The notes below the pieces were generated by a model, which was not told where the DNA came from, did not search any database, and saw nothing but the letters and a program-made list of their open reading frames with translations. The translations under genes and the position numbers were made by a program. Positions 19,943 through 30,259 of a DNA stretch of 37,270 nt are shown here, one piece after another. The stretch's first letter is position 1. Each line of letters opens with the position of its first letter. The DNA comes from Xanthobacter autotrophicus (GTDB lineage Bacteria > Pseudomonadota > Alphaproteobacteria > Rhizobiales > Xanthobacteraceae). The stretch is from contig NZ_JAIVFN010000031.1 in the NCBI RefSeq assembly GCF_030015065.1, positions 1-37,270 on the forward strand, written 5' to 3'.

Positions 19943-21124
19943 ATGGCCGAATCCAACGACGGATCATCACCGGCCGGAGCGCCGGAAAACATCGGGACCA
20001 CCGAGCCCGCCGCCACCCCCCCTGCGTCGGCCAAGCCCGCGCCGAAGGGGGCCGCCCGCGCCGGGCGCCGGGGGCAACCCGCCCGGCCGGCACGTCCGTC
20101 GCGCAGCGCGCGCCATCCGGCGGTGACCATCGGCAGCGGCATCTTCACCTTTCTGCTGTTCGTCTTCGTCGGCATGGGCCTCGTCGGCTGGTATGGCCAG
20201 CGCGCCTTCACCGAGCCCGGTCCGCTCACCGCGGAGAAGGTGGTGCTCATTCCGCGCGGCGCCGGCGTGCGCGACATGGCGGAGATTCTCCAACGCGAAG
20301 GCGTGGTGGAGAACTGGCTGGTGTTCGTCGCCGGCCAGAAGCTCGGCCGGCCCGATGCCAACCTGAAGGCGGGTGAATACCTGTTCAAGCCGGGCCAGTC
20401 GGTGGCGAGCGTCATCGACACCATCGCCTCCGGCAAGGTGGTGCTGCACCAGGTCACCATCCCCGAGGGCCTGACCAGCCAGCAGGTGGTCAAGCGCCTG
20501 ATGGACAACGAGCTTCTCACCGGCACGCCGGCCGTGCCGCAGGAAGGCACGTTGCTGCCCGAGACCTACCGCATCCATCGCGGCATGACTCGCGATGAGG
20601 TGCTCCAGCAGATGGCCGAGGCCCAGCGCAAGCTCCTCGCCACCATCTGGGCGAAGCGTGCGCCCGATCTGCCCGTGAAGAGCCCGCAGGAACTGGTGAC
20701 ACTCGCCTCCATCGTCGAGAAGGAGACGGGACAGGCGGATGAGCGGCCCAAGGTGGCGGCGGTGTTCGTCAACCGGCTCAACAAGAAGATGCGGCTCCAG
20801 TCGGATCCCACCATCATCTACGGCATCGTGGGTGGGCGTGGTTCGCTGGGGCGGCCCATCAGCCGCACCGACATCGCTACCGCGACGGCATATAATACCT
20901 ACGCCATCGACGGCCTGCCGCCCGGCCCCATCTGCAATCCGGGGCGTGATGCGCTGGCGGCGGTGGCCAACCCGCTGAAGACGAAGGACCTGTTCTTCGT
21001 TGCGGACGGCACCGGCGGCCACGCCTTCGCCGAGACGCTGGCCGATCACAACAAGAATGTCGCCCGCTGGCGGGCCATCGAGCAGGGCAATACCCCCGCG
21101 GCTACGCCTGGGACGAGCAATTAG
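19943..21124 (+). CDS. mltG: Endolytic murein transglycosylase MltG
   Basis: MltG cuts nascent glycan strands near the inner membrane and sets glycan length. The 393-aa protein has a Pro/Ala-rich cytoplasmic N-terminus (1-58), one membrane helix (about 61-84), a LysM-like region, and the catalytic YceG domain with LASIVEKETGQ, in which Glu259 corresponds to the catalytic Glu of E. coli MltG. The motifs VAAVFVNRLNKKMRLQSDPTIIYG and YNTYAIDGLPPGPICNPG are intact. I chose the ATG at 19943 (ggggag just upstream) over 19886. It sits in the conserved order fabF-mltG-yicC-gmk. The last base of its stop codon is the first base of a dispersed repeat. Confidence 0.95.
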   Translation: MAESNDGSSPAGAPENIGTTEPAATPPASAKPAPKGAARAGRRGQPARPARPSRSARHPAVTIGSGIFTFLLFVFVGMGLVGWYGQRAFTEPGPLTAEKVVLIPRGAGVRDMAEILQREGVVENWLVFVAGQKLGRPDANLKAGEYLFKPGQSVASVIDTIASGKVVLHQVTIPEGLTSQQVVKRLMDNELLTGTPAVPQEGTLLPETYRIHRGMTRDEVLQQMAEAQRKLLATIWAKRAPDLPVKSPQELVTLASIVEKETGQADERPKVAAVFVNRLNKKMRLQSDPTIIYGIVGGRGSLGRPISRTDIATATAYNTYAIDGLPPGPICNPGRDALAAVANPLKTKDLFFVADGTGGHAFAETLADHNKNVARWRAIEQGNTPAATPGTSN

Positions 21125-21172
21125 AGCGCCATCCGACCAGATTGGCTCGATCCGGCCGGTGAATCGCCCTCT
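21124..21172. repeat. Dispersed intergenic repeat, copy B
   Basis: This is the partner of 9173-9221: ungapped over 49 bases with 36 matches. It starts at the last base of the mltG stop codon. The two copies share the ends (gagcgc, cgccctct) and differ mostly in the middle. Confidence 0.6.
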
Positions 21173-21440
21173 CGCCTTAAGATGAGTGCGCACCGGGCTC
21201 GGGCCGGCGGGTTCACGGGGCCGGCGGGTCGTCTTCATATATGGACGGCGCGCGAGCGGCTGGACGGAAGGGCCTGCGTTTGCCTCTTGCGGCTTCCGGC
21301 TCCAAAATTGATGAGGTGTTCCAGGATCCGCCTGACGGATCCAGGTCATTGCATTACGCGTTTTCGCGACGCAGAACGAATTCCAGCGTCTGCCGAAGAC
21401 GCTCCCAACTCCAGAGCGCGGCCCTGCCGCAGGATCGAAC
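21125..21440. other. Intergenic region between mltG and yicC
   Basis: This 316-base gap interrupts an otherwise compact cluster. It holds repeat copy B, a locally AT-rich ttcatatatgg at 21234-21244 that could be part of a promoter for yicC-gmk (ttcacg lies 18 bases upstream, a weak match), and a short hairpin with ggatccg arms at 21324-21330 and 21336-21342. No gene is supported. Confidence 0.45.
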
Positions 21441-22373
21441 ATGAAGCGTGCCGCCGTCACCACCAGCCGCGTACCGGCCTCGGCCCGGGCCCCCCTTGCC
21501 AGCATGACCGGCTTTGCCCGCGTCGCCGGCTCCCACGGGCCGTGGCGGTTCGGCTGGGAGGTGCGCTCGGTCAACGGCAAGGGGCTGGACCTCAGGTTGC
21601 GGCTGCCCCCAGGCTTCGAGGTGCTGGAGGCGGACGTGCGCACCCGCACCGGCCAGGTGCTGACGCGAGGCTCGGTCTCCGCGGCGCTCTCCGCCACCCG
21701 CGAGGGTGAGACGGGCACTGTCCGGGTCAACCAGGGGGCGCTGGAGGCGCTGTTTCGCACCGTCTCCGAAAGCGCCCGCCGCCTCGGCGCCCCGGTGCCG
21801 ACCCTTGATGGCCTGCTGGCGGTGAAGGGCATGGTGGAGATCGCCGAGGCCGATGAAAGCGAGGAGGAGCGCCGCGCGCTGATGAGCGCCGTGCTCACCG
21901 CCTTCGATCGTGCGCTCGCCGAGCTCGGCACCATGCGCACCCGCGAGGGCGAGGCACTCAACGCCATCCTCTCCGAACGGCTCGACGCCATTTCCGCGCT
22001 GCTGGTCCGTGCCGAGCGCCTGCCGGAGCGCGGCGTGGACGCCATCAAGGCGCGCATCGCCGAGCAGGTGCGCGTGCTGATGGAGGCCGCGACCCTCGAC
22101 CCCGACCGCCTGCACCAGGAAGCCGTGCTCGCCGTGACCAAGGCGGACGTGCGTGAGGAACTGGACCGCCTCAGTGCCCATATCACCGCCGCGCGCGACC
22201 TCCTGCATACCGGCGGCCCGGCCGGGCGGCGGCTCGATTTCCTCGCCCAGGAGTTCAACCGCGAGGCGAACACCCTGTGCTCCAAGTCCAATTCGGTGGC
22301 GCTGACGCAGATCGGGCTTGACCTGAAGCTGCTGGTGGACCAGTTCCGCGAGCAGATCCAGAACCTCGAGTGA
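21441..22373 (+). CDS. yicC: YicC family endoribonuclease
   Basis: The YicC/YloC family has endoribonuclease activity, and E. coli YicC is implicated in small-RNA turnover. The 310-aa protein has the N-terminal domain signature SMTGFARV, then WEVRSVNGKGLDLRLRLPPGF, and the C-terminal DUF1732 region with EFNREANTLCSKSN and the final QFREQIQNLE. The ATG at 21441 gives 21 residues before SMTGFAR; relatives usually begin very near that motif, so a start at 21504 is possible, although the site aggatcg precedes 21441. The stop is followed immediately by gmk. Confidence 0.9.
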   Translation: MKRAAVTTSRVPASARAPLASMTGFARVAGSHGPWRFGWEVRSVNGKGLDLRLRLPPGFEVLEADVRTRTGQVLTRGSVSAALSATREGETGTVRVNQGALEALFRTVSESARRLGAPVPTLDGLLAVKGMVEIAEADESEEERRALMSAVLTAFDRALAELGTMRTREGEALNAILSERLDAISALLVRAERLPERGVDAIKARIAEQVRVLMEAATLDPDRLHQEAVLAVTKADVREELDRLSAHITAARDLLHTGGPAGRRLDFLAQEFNREANTLCSKSNSVALTQIGLDLKLLVDQFREQIQNLE

Positions 22374-22384
22374 AGCCCGAACCC

Positions 22385-23080
22385 ATGCCGCAATCCGCCG
22401 CCTCCTCCGTGTCGTCGCACTTCGCGCTGCCGGGCTGGAAGCCGGGCGCGGGTATTCTGGCGCGGCGTGGTCTGATGCTGGTTTTGTCCTCGCCCTCGGG
22501 GGCGGGCAAGACCACGCTCTCGCGCAAGCTGCTCGCCAGCGACGAGCGCATCACCATGTCCGTGTCCGTCACCACGCGGCCACCCCGGCCCGGCGAGGTG
22601 GAGGGGAAGGACTATTATTTCGTGGACGTGCCCACCTTTCACCGCATGCGCGACGAGGGCGAGCTGCTGGAGCACGCGGTGGTGTTCGATAACCTCTACG
22701 GCACGCCGCGCCCGGCCGTGGAGCAGGCCCTGTCCGCCGGGCGGGACGTGCTGTTCGACATCGACTGGCAGGGCACCCAGCAATTGGGCGAGACCGCGCA
22801 GCAGGACCTGGTGAAGGTCTTCCTTCTGCCGCCCACGGCGGCCGACCTGGAGCAGCGCCTGCGCTCGCGCGCCCAGGATTCGGAAGAGGTGGTGCGCCAG
22901 CGCATGGCCAAGGCCTCCGACGAGATCAGCCACTACACCGAATACGACTACATCATCATCAATCACGAGGTGGACGACAGCCTCGGCAAGCTCACGGCCA
23001 TCCTGCAGGCGGAGCGGCTGAAGCGCCGGCGCCTCACTGGGCTCTCCAGCTTCGTGAAGGGCCTGCGCGACGCCCTTTGA
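22385..23080 (+). CDS. gmk: Guanylate kinase
   Basis: Gmk phosphorylates GMP to GDP with ATP, feeding GTP, dGTP and (p)ppGpp pools. The protein has the P-loop SSPSGAGKTTL, the GMP-binding SVSVTTRPPRPGEVEGKDYYFV segment, and the FDIDWQGTQQL motif, followed by the lid region RLRSRAQDSEEVVRQRM. The ATG at 22385 gives 231 aa with about 30 residues before the P-loop; a GTG at 22370 overlapping the yicC stop (GTGA) would add five residues and would couple the genes. Guanylate kinases are usually 200-220 aa. It closes the fabF-mltG-yicC-gmk group. Confidence 0.95.
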   Translation: MPQSAASSVSSHFALPGWKPGAGILARRGLMLVLSSPSGAGKTTLSRKLLASDERITMSVSVTTRPPRPGEVEGKDYYFVDVPTFHRMRDEGELLEHAVVFDNLYGTPRPAVEQALSAGRDVLFDIDWQGTQQLGETAQQDLVKVFLLPPTAADLEQRLRSRAQDSEEVVRQRMAKASDEISHYTEYDYIIINHEVDDSLGKLTAILQAERLKRRRLTGLSSFVKGLRDAL

Positions 23081-23349
23081 CAGGCCCGCGCGCCCGCCGG
23101 CCCGCCCCGTGACGGTCGGCACGCCTCTTCTGTTCCACTCCCGAACCGGCGCCATCGGTAAAGGCAGGTAGGCCGGTGCCCGCATCGCTTGCGCCCGTGC
23201 GCCAGCGATGCGGCGACGACGCGCAGGGATGCTCGTCATCCACAGGTGGGAGGTAATAAATAACCGCCATATCAGGGGTGCAAACCTCCCCTTAACGCGG
23301 GGCGGCTAAGCCTTGGGAACGGCACCGGTGCTGCGGATTGCGGATCAGC

Positions 23350-26300
23350 ATGTCTTCCTTCAACCGTCCTCCGAGACCCTTCGAGTTTCCTTCCTATGAC
23401 GAGGAGGCGGACTTCGCGCCGCCGTCCGCCTATGCCGGCGGGCGTCGCGTGGTGCCCTCCTTCGGCGAGTTTGCGCCGGCTTATGTCCCGCCTGCGGAAC
23501 GGTCCGTCGAGGCCTGGTCCGAGGTGCAAGATGAGGTGCGCGCGCCTGCGCCGACGCACAGCTGGCTTGCCCTCGACCTTATTCCGAGCTGGCTGAGGCC
23601 CTTCACCCTCGACGCCAACACCCGCTTCACCCGCACGCCGGACCACTTCCTGCGTCCGCGCGAGGTGGCGACCGAGATCGCGGCGCAGATCGAGACAGAG
23701 ACCGCGCCGGCGCCGGAGATTTCGACGCGCGGCTGGCATTTCGTGCTCGATCCCACCGACGACGAGCCGGCGGCGCCACAGGCATTCGCGCCGGAGGCGT
23801 CCGCTCCGCGGCTGGACGATCCGGCGGCGCAGGCCGATTCGGAGCCGGAAGCGGTGGCCGAGGTCCCGGTGGAGACGGTCGTCCCCGCGCCTGAACTTGC
23901 GGGCCTCGACGCGCCGGCCCCCGGGATCGTGGCGCCGGAGCCCGCGGACGGAGGATCGCCCGTGGAAAAGGCGCAGGTCGCCGCTCCGGACGACAGGGAT
24001 GTGGAGATGGGGGACGCAACGGCGGTGCAGGAGCAGGACTTGGAATTCGTGACGGAAAGCCTCTCCCTGGTCGCCGTTGAGCCTGATGCTGATGAGCCTG
24101 TGCCGCCGGCTGATGTCTCCGGTGCGGTCGTGCCGGCCGAGGAGCCCCTTCCCACCCATATCGAGGCTTTGGGGCGCCTGCTGGTACTCGGCCGCGCCGC
24201 GGTGCCCCCCGCGCCGGCCGTCGAGCAGGATCTCGCCCCGGTGGAGGGCGCTGGCGAGGCTCCGGTGGGCGAAGACGGCGCCGACGCTCTCGAGCTTGAC
24301 GACGACCTTAAAGACGATGGCGAGACGGTCGAGGATGCGGAGGTTGAGGACGACGACCTCGGCGACGATGCCTGGGGCGACGGGTCCGAGGCCTGCGACC
24401 CGGAGGAAGTCGATGCCGACGCCGAAGGCGACGGGCTGGAAGACGAGGACCTGCTCGTCGCCTCGGATGATGGGGCGGATGGCGCCGAAGGCGAGGACGA
24501 CACATTCGACGAGGAGGACGAAGCAGACGACGAGGACGAAGACCTTCTCCTTGCCGACCACGATGACGAGACCGATGCCGACGACGCCGGGGACGATGCA
24601 GGCGACGATGAGGATGCGCCGGCTTGCGGGCATGCCGACCTCGCCGGCCTGCCGATGCTGACGGAGCCGTCGCCGGCCCTCTGGCGGCCGTACCAGCAGA
24701 GCATCTCCGCCCATTTTCTCGGGGCGGTGGCGCCGCTCGGCTTCGCGTCGGCCGCCCCCGTCGCCGCGCCCGCCCCCGTCGCCTCTGCCGAACCTGGTCC
24801 CGTGGCGCGGCCTCTCCCGTCCGCTCTCGCCGCTCCGGAGGCGGCCGGGGAGGCCGATGGCTATGAGCTGCCGCCCCTCGACCTCTTGTGCGAGCCGCCG
24901 ATGGTGGAGCCCGATTACGAGCTGTCCGAGGAATTCCTCGACCAGTCCTCCACCATGCTCCAGCAGGTGCTGCGCGATTTCGGCGTGCGCGGCGAGATCA
25001 TCGACGCCAATCCCGGCCCGGTGGTCACCCTCTACGAGTTCGAGCCGGCGCCGGGGGTGAAGTCGTCCCGCGTCATCGGCCTGTCCGCGGATATCGCCCG
25101 GTCCATGAGCGCGGTGTCGGCGCGCGTGGCGGTGGTGGAGGGGCGCAACGTCATCGGCATCGAGCTGCCCAACCGGCGGCGGGAGACCGTGTGGCTGCGC
25201 GAATTGCTGTCGAGCCATGAATTCACCGAGGCGCGGCCGAAGCTCGGCCTCGGCCTCGGCAAGACCATCGGCGGCGTGCCGGTGATTGCGGACCTCGCCC
25301 GCATGCCGCATCTGCTGGTGGCCGGCACCACCGGCTCCGGCAAGTCGGTGGCCATCAACACCATGATCCTGAGCCTGCTCTACCGGCACACGCCGGACGC
25401 CTGCCGGCTCATCATGATCGACCCCAAGATGCTGGAGCTCTCCATCTACGAGGGCATTCCCCATTTGCTGACCCCGGTGGTGACCGATCCCAAGAAGGCG
25501 ATCATCGCCCTCAAATGGGCGGTGAAGGAGATGGAGGAGCGCTACAGGAAGATGAGTCGCCTCGCCGTGCGCAACATCGACGGCTTCAACGCCCGGGTGA
25601 AGGAGGCGGCGGAGAAGGGCGAGGTCATCACCCGCAGCGTGCAGGTGGGCTTCGACAAGGAGACCGGGGAGAGCCTGTTCGAGGAACAGGACATGGACCT
25701 CACGCCTCTGCCCTACATCGTCGTCATCGTGGACGAGATGGCCGACCTCATGATGGTGGCGGGCAAGGAGATCGAGGGCGCCATCCAGCGCCTCGCCCAG
25801 ATGGCGCGGGCCGCCGGCATCCATCTGGTGATGGCGACGCAGCGTCCCTCGGTGGATGTCATCACCGGCACCATCAAGGCCAATTTCCCCACCCGGATCT
25901 CGTTCCAGGTCACGAGCAAGATCGACAGCCGCACCATCCTCGGCGAGATGGGGGCGGAGACGCTGCTGGGGCAGGGCGACATGCTGTTCATGGCCGGCGG
26001 CGGGCGCATCATGCGCGTGCACGGGCCGTTCGTGTCCGACGGCGAGGTGGAGAAGGTGGTGGCCTTCCTCAAGGCCCAGGGCAAGCCGGACTATCTCGAC
26101 GACGTGATTCTGGACGAGACCGCCGAGGTGGAGGACGACGACGAGGCGGTGTTCGATCGTTCCGGGCTCGGCGAGGCCGGCGGCGACCTCTACGAGCAGG
26201 CCATCGCCATCGTGATGCGGGACCGCAAGGCCTCCACCTCCTACATCCAGCGCCGGCTGCAGGTGGGCTACAACAAGGCGGCGAGCCTCATGGAGCGCAT

Positions 26301-26376
26301 GGAGACCGAGGGCATCGTCGGTCCCGCCAACCATGCCGGCAAGCGGGAGATCCTGACCTTCACCCGGCCCGGGTGA
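23350..26376 (+). CDS. ftsK: FtsK/SpoIIIE-type DNA translocase lacking the membrane domain
   Basis: FtsK motors pump DNA during division to clear the septum and activate dif recombination. The last 500 residues of this 1008-aa protein are canonical: Walker [10 protein letters not shown] (658-666), Walker [10 protein letters not shown] (Asp795-Glu796), [20 protein letters not shown], and a C-terminal winged-helix gamma domain (about 945-1008) with [24 protein letters not shown], which in FtsK reads polar DNA motifs. The first 510 residues contain no membrane helix. They are Pro/Ala/Glu-rich, with an extremely acidic block at about 317-422. A second, membrane-bound FtsK may exist elsewhere, as in several Hyphomicrobiales. 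I chose the ATG at 23350 over a TTG at 23338. Upstream is an AT-rich patch at 23254-23263 and a DnaA-box-like tcatccaca at 23236-23244. Confidence 0.9.
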   Translation: MSSFNRPPRPFEFPSYDEEADFAPPSAYAGGRRVVPSFGEFAPAYVPPAERSVEAWSEVQDEVRAPAPTHSWLALDLIPSWLRPFTLDANTRFTRTPDHFLRPREVATEIAAQIETETAPAPEISTRGWHFVLDPTDDEPAAPQAFAPEASAPRLDDPAAQADSEPEAVAEVPVETVVPAPELAGLDAPAPGIVAPEPADGGSPVEKAQVAAPDDRDVEMGDATAVQEQDLEFVTESLSLVAVEPDADEPVPPADVSGAVVPAEEPLPTHIEALGRLLVLGRAAVPPAPAVEQDLAPVEGAGEAPVGEDGADALELDDDLKDDGETVEDAEVEDDDLGDDAWGDGSEACDPEEVDADAEGDGLEDEDLLVASDDGADGAEGEDDTFDEEDEADDEDEDLLLADHDDETDADDAGDDAGDDEDAPACGHADLAGLPMLTEPSPALWRPYQQSISAHFLGAVAPLGFASAAPVAAPAPVASAEPGPVARPLPSALAAPEAAGEADGYELPPLDLLCEPPMVEPDYELSEEFLDQSSTMLQQVLRDFGVRGEIIDANPGPVVTLYEFEPAPGVKSSRVIGLSADIARSMSAVSARVAVVEGRNVIGIELPNRRRETVWLRELLSSHEFTEARPKLGLGLGKTIGGVPVIADLARMPHLLVAGTTGSGKSVAINTMILSLLYRHTPDACRLIMIDPKMLELSIYEGIPHLLTPVVTDPKKAIIALKWAVKEMEERYRKMSRLAVRNIDGFNARVKEAAEKGEVITRSVQVGFDKETGESLFEEQDMDLTPLPYIVVIVDEMADLMMVAGKEIEGAIQRLAQMARAAGIHLVMATQRPSVDVITGTIKANFPTRISFQVTSKIDSRTILGEMGAETLLGQGDMLFMAGGGRIMRVHGPFVSDGEVEKVVAFLKAQGKPDYLDDVILDETAEVEDDDEAVFDRSGLGEAGGDLYEQAIAIVMRDRKASTSYIQRRLQVGYNKAASLMERMETEGIVGPANHAGKREILTFTRPG

Positions 26377-26400
26377 GGGCCCGGCGCCGCAACGTACCGG

Positions 26401-26436
26401 CGCAGGGCGCGCCCTTTCACGGGGCGCTCCCTTGCG
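26401..26436. terminator. Possible bidirectional terminator between ftsK and rnd
   Basis: The 69-base gap between the convergent ftsK and rnd genes holds an imperfect hairpin: cgcagggcgcgccc pairs with ggggcgctcccttgcg with one bulge and one mismatch. T-runs are weak on both sides. Confidence 0.35.
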
Positions 26437-26445
26437 TCAAGGGCA

Positions 26446-27600
26446 TCAGCTTTCCTTGTCCACCGCGATGACCCGCCCGCGATCCACCGCCAGCGCCAGC
26501 CGGCCGGCCTTCAGCGCCAGCGCGCGCTCGCCGAACAGCTCGCGGCGCCAGCCCTTCAGCGCCGGCACGTCGGCTTCGTCGCTCACGGCGATGCGCTCCA
26601 GGTCCTCGGTGGTGGCGATGACCTTGGCGGCCACGGCGTTCTGCTCCGCTGTCATGCGCAGCAGCACCTTGAGCAATTCCACCGTGGCGCTGGCGCCGTT
26701 GGGCAGCGGCTTGTCGCGCTCGATGCGCGGCAGGGTCTTCGGGTCGCGGGCGACGCCCCGCCGCACCGCTTCCAGCACCGCCTCGCCGTAGCGCGAGCGC
26801 TCGAAACCCTTGGGCAGGGAGCGCAGCTCGGCCAGTTTCTCGGGTGTCTGCGGCTGCTGCACGGCGATCTCGCCGATCACCTCGTCCTTGATGACGCGCC
26901 CGCGCGGCAGGTCGCGCGTCTGCGCCTCGCGCTCGCGCCAGGCGGCCACCTCCACCAGCACGGCCAGCTCGCGCGGCTTGCGCACGCGGGACTTCAGCCG
27001 CTCCCAGGCGCTGTCCGGATGCTGCTCATAGGTGGTGGGGGAGGTGAGGACGTGCATCTCCTCGCCCACCCACTCCGCCCGGCCGCGGGCCTCGAGGTCG
27101 GAGGTCAGCTTGATGTAGATGTCGCGCAGATGGGTGACGTCGGCGATGGCGTAGACGATCTGCGCCTGGCTCAGCGGCCGGCGCGACCAGTCGGTGAAGC
27201 GCGACGATTTGTCGAGGGCGTGGCCCGTCGTGCGCTGAACCAGCTGGTCGTAGGAGATGCTGTCACCGTATCCAAGCACCATCGCTGCAACCTGGGTGTC
27301 GAACACCGGGTGCGGGATGAGGCGGGCCTGGTGCCAGATGATCTCGATGTCCTGCCGGCCGGCATGGAAGACCTTCATGACCCGTTCGTTGGCCATGAGG
27401 CGGTAGAACGGCGAAAGATCCAGTCCGTCGGACAGGGCGTCGATGAGCACGGCCTCGTCCGGCGAAGCCACCTGCACCACGCAGAGCTTCGGCCAGAACG
27501 TGGTTTCCCTTAAGAATTCCGTGTCGACGGTGACGAAAGGGTGGCGGGCGAGACGCTCGCAGGCCGCGGCCAGCGCCTCGGTCGAGGTGATCGGATCCAT
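26446..27600 (-). CDS. rnd: Ribonuclease D
   Basis: RNase D trims the 3' ends of tRNA precursors and other small structured RNAs. The 384-aa protein has the DEDD exonuclease domain with [10 protein letters not shown] (Asp and Glu of motif I), [12 protein letters not shown] (motif II), [13 protein letters not shown], and [13 protein letters not shown] (motif III with the catalytic Tyr/Asp). HRDC-type helical domains follow, with [22 protein letters not shown]. The start is the ATG at 27600; the frame upstream overlaps the next gene and is not used. It converges with ftsK and lies 55 bases after the GGDEF-EAL gene in the same direction. In some Hyphomicrobiales rnd lies close to ppx and aspS; here only aspS is nearby. 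Confidence 0.95.
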   Translation of the reverse strand: MDPITSTEALAAACERLARHPFVTVDTEFLRETTFWPKLCVVQVASPDEAVLIDALSDGLDLSPFYRLMANERVMKVFHAGRQDIEIIWHQARLIPHPVFDTQVAAMVLGYGDSISYDQLVQRTTGHALDKSSRFTDWSRRPLSQAQIVYAIADVTHLRDIYIKLTSDLEARGRAEWVGEEMHVLTSPTTYEQHPDSAWERLKSRVRKPRELAVLVEVAAWREREAQTRDLPRGRVIKDEVIGEIAVQQPQTPEKLAELRSLPKGFERSRYGEAVLEAVRRGVARDPKTLPRIERDKPLPNGASATVELLKVLLRMTAEQNAVAAKVIATTEDLERIAVSDEADVPALKGWRRELFGERALALKAGRLALAVDRGRVIAVDKES

Positions 27601-27655
27601 GCGTTGACCATACCCATGCCGGGCCGTCCCGAAAAGGGAATGTGGCGCGATTTTG

Positions 27656-29959
27656 TCACGCAGCGGTGGCGCGGGCGAGGGCAAGGGCTTCCTCGGCCGT
27701 GGTCGGGTGGCCGAGGAGGAAGCCCTGGAGATGGGTGCAGCCCTCGGCCACGAGGATGCTGCGCTGGCCCTCGGTCTGGATGCCCTCGGCCGTGCAGCGC
27801 AGGGACAGCGTGCGGGCGAGGCTGAGGATGGTGCGCACGATGGCGAGGCTCTGGGGCGAGCGTTCCACGTCCTCGACGAAGGAGCGGTCCACCTTGATCC
27901 GTCCGATGGTGAGGGTGCGCAGATAGCCGAGGGAGGAATAGCCGGTGCCGAAATCGTCGAGGGCGAGGGTGACGCCATCGGCGGCGATCTGGTCCAGGGT
28001 GGCGCGCACTGCGGGCCCCTGCTTGAGCAGGGTCGATTCGGTGATCTCCAGCTCGAGGCGTTCCGGCGGCAGGCCGGAATCCTGGAGCGCCGCCCGCACG
28101 TGCTGGTGGGCCTGGGCGCCGCGGAACTGGAGCGGCGAGAGGTTCACCGACACGAACAGGTGCGGTGGCCATTCCGCGGCCGCGCGGCAGGCCTCCTGCA
28201 GCGCCCAGGCGCCGAGCGGCTGGATCAGCCCGGTTTCCTCCGCGATGGGGATGAAGACTTCCGGCGGCACCAGGCCACGCTCGGGATGGGGCCAGCGGGC
28301 CAGGGCCTCGAAGCCCGCCAGCCGGCCGCTGGCGGCCTCGAAGATGGGCTGGTAGGCGAGGAAGAAGTGCTGCTCCCGCCAGGCCGCGTGCAGGTCGAGC
28401 TCCAGCTCCCGGCGCGCGCTGGCGCTCGCCTCCATTTCTTCGAGGAAGACCCGTGCGACGCCGCGTCCGTCGCTCTTGGCGCGGTAGAGCGCAAGGTCGG
28501 CATTGTGCTGCAGCTGCTCCGCCCGGATCCCGTGGGCCGGCGACAAGGCGATGCCGATGCTGCACCCCCCGGTCACCCGGTGATGGCCGATGACGAACGG
28601 TTCCTCGAGGGCCTCGATCACGCCCTGGGCGAAGGTGAGCGCCTCGCCGTTCGAGGCGGTGCCGAGGCGCAGGATGCCGAATTCGTCGCCCCCGAGCCGG
28701 GCGGCGATGTCGCCCGGCGCCAGCCGGCCGCGGATGCGGCGCGCGAACTCCACCAGCAGCAGGTCGCCGGCCTCGTGCCCGAGCGTGTCGTTCACGGCCT
28801 TGAAGTCGTCGAGGTCCACGCAGTGGAGCGAGAAGGCCGGAGTCGTCCCCGACTTCGCGAGCAGGGCTTCGAGGCGTTCGGTGAAGGCGAGCCGGTTGGC
28901 GAGGCCGGTGAGGGGCTCCCGGCGCGCCATGGCGTGCTCGGCCGCCGCGATGGCGCGCTCGCCCCGGATCAGTCGCACGGCGCCGTAGGTGATCAGGGCG
29001 ATGGCGCAGCACAACAGCCCTGCCGCGAGGATCAGCGGCAGGGCCCTTTGCCACAGCACGCTTTCGACGGCGGAGCGGCTGTCGCTCACCACCATGGAGA
29101 GGGGCAGGCCGGGGAGGGGCTGGAGCGCGGCGATCCGTTCCTTTTCGTCCAGCGTGCCGGGGGGCAGCAGGCCGTCCGTGGCGGCGGCGAAGACGGCCCC
29201 GATGGTCCGCGCCCGCATCGCGGGATCGCGATCGGAGAGGCCGGCGCTTCCCGGGTGCCGGGCGAGCAGCCCCCCGTCGGCGCGCACCAGCGCGATCATG
29301 CCGTCGCTGCCGAGCCGGATGGCGCCGTAGAAGCGCTCCAGATAGGACTGCTCCATCGCCCCCTGCACCAGTCCGAGGAAGCGGCCGCCGCCGTCGGTGA
29401 AGCGCCGGGCGAGGGGGATGGCGATGCGGCCGGTCCGGGCGCTGGCCGCCGGCTCTCCGATGAAGAGGGGCGGTGACGCCGCGCTGGACAGGACCCGGAA
29501 CGTTTCGCGCTCCGACATGTCGGTGTCCGGAACCGGCCAAATGCGGGAGGAATTCACCAGCTGCCCGCTGTCGTCGATGATCGCGAGCCAGTCCGCCTGT
29601 GGCACGGCGGAAAGCCGGGCCTGCAGCAGCGCGTGGACGGCCTGCGTGCCCATGGCGGCCCTGAGCTGGGCGCGGGTTTCGATCCCTTCGGCATTCATGT
29701 GGCCGATCAGGTCGTCGGCGATGAAATCCAGTCCCTGAAACACCCGCGCGGTCTGCTCCGCGAGGGTCAAGGCGAGATTGGCGAGCTCGCGGCGGCGATC
29801 CTCGATCCCGTCGTGCCGCGCGGTACGGACGAAGGAGGCCGTGGCGACGAGAACACCGACGATCAGCTGCGCGGCGAGGATCACCAGCGGGGCCGGGCTC
29901 CGCCGGCCGGGCCGTCGCTTCGCGGCTGCCGATTTTTCCGCCCCCGCTGGCCTGCTCAT
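27656..29959 (-). CDS. Membrane GGDEF-EAL cyclic-di-GMP protein
   Basis: The 767-aa protein has a membrane helix (about 24-45), a periplasmic sensor region of about 250 residues resembling a Cache/PDC domain, a second helix (about 302-326), then GGDEF and EAL domains. The GGDEF domain keeps [19 protein letters not shown] and LGGDEF (about 421-425), so cyclase activity is possible. The inhibitory I-site RxxD five residues before GGDEF reads APGD, so product inhibition is probably lost. The EAL domain is complete: FEALARW (Glu551), [35 protein letters not shown] and QGFLLG, so phosphodiesterase activity is likely. I chose the ATG at 29959; a longer start at 30088 adds 43 atypical residues. It diverges from aspS. 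The sensed signal is unknown. Confidence 0.9.
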   Translation of the reverse strand: MSRPAGAEKSAAAKRRPGRRSPAPLVILAAQLIVGVLVATASFVRTARHDGIEDRRRELANLALTLAEQTARVFQGLDFIADDLIGHMNAEGIETRAQLRAAMGTQAVHALLQARLSAVPQADWLAIIDDSGQLVNSSRIWPVPDTDMSERETFRVLSSAASPPLFIGEPAASARTGRIAIPLARRFTDGGGRFLGLVQGAMEQSYLERFYGAIRLGSDGMIALVRADGGLLARHPGSAGLSDRDPAMRARTIGAVFAAATDGLLPPGTLDEKERIAALQPLPGLPLSMVVSDSRSAVESVLWQRALPLILAAGLLCCAIALITYGAVRLIRGERAIAAAEHAMARREPLTGLANRLAFTERLEALLAKSGTTPAFSLHCVDLDDFKAVNDTLGHEAGDLLLVEFARRIRGRLAPGDIAARLGGDEFGILRLGTASNGEALTFAQGVIEALEEPFVIGHHRVTGGCSIGIALSPAHGIRAEQLQHNADLALYRAKSDGRGVARVFLEEMEASASARRELELDLHAAWREQHFFLAYQPIFEAASGRLAGFEALARWPHPERGLVPPEVFIPIAEETGLIQPLGAWALQEACRAAAEWPPHLFVSVNLSPLQFRGAQAHQHVRAALQDSGLPPERLELEITESTLLKQGPAVRATLDQIAADGVTLALDDFGTGYSSLGYLRTLTIGRIKVDRSFVEDVERSPQSLAIVRTILSLARTLSLRCTAEGIQTEGQRSILVAEGCTHLQGFLLGHPTTAEEALALARATAA

Positions 29960-30259
29960 GCTGGCTTTGCCCCCCGCGCGTCCACCCGACGCGCCCCCCT
30001 GAATAATGCGCGAAGTTGACGCGTTCCAACATGGCCTGATTCCTGCTGGACAGGACAGGATGCTTGACAAGGGCCGGAGCGCATGCACCTTCCCCCCGCC
30101 TCAGACGCGGACTTTCGTGCCGTGGCGCGCGGAAACGCCGCGCCCGGGACGGAGCGGGGCTTCAGGCGTCCGGCGCGCGCGGTTCCGCTGCGCGCGGGGC
30201 GTCCGGACACCGGGCCCGCGGCCCCCGCGCCTCTCCATTCAGCCTTGAAAGGGCGACCC
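29960..30259. other. Divergent intergenic region before aspS
   Basis: This 300-base gap separates the GGDEF-EAL gene (left) from aspS (right). It contains ttgacg at 30016-30021 and a consensus-like ttgaca at 30064-30069, both on the + strand, which could be -35 elements for aspS, but neither has a convincing -10 at 16-18 bases. The stretch ctggacaggacaggatgcttgacaag (30047-30071) is locally repetitive. No gene is seen. Confidence 0.4.

Noticed and set aside
19967-23239. A 1090-codon open frame on the minus strand opposite mltG, yicC and gmk
   Set aside because: It runs antisense to three well-supported genes, its translation is Arg/Gly/Ala-rich without domains, and long antisense frames are expected in GC-rich DNA.
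24298-24621. A frameshifted or low-quality segment in ftsK, given the extreme Asp/Glu content
   Set aside because: The frame stays open across the whole block and re-enters a perfect FtsK motor domain, so a frameshift pair is unlikely.
23272-26334. A 1020-codon open frame on the minus strand opposite ftsK
   Set aside because: It is a codon-bias shadow of ftsK. Its His/Arg/Gly-rich translation has no recognisable motif, and the ftsK strand has intact catalytic motifs.
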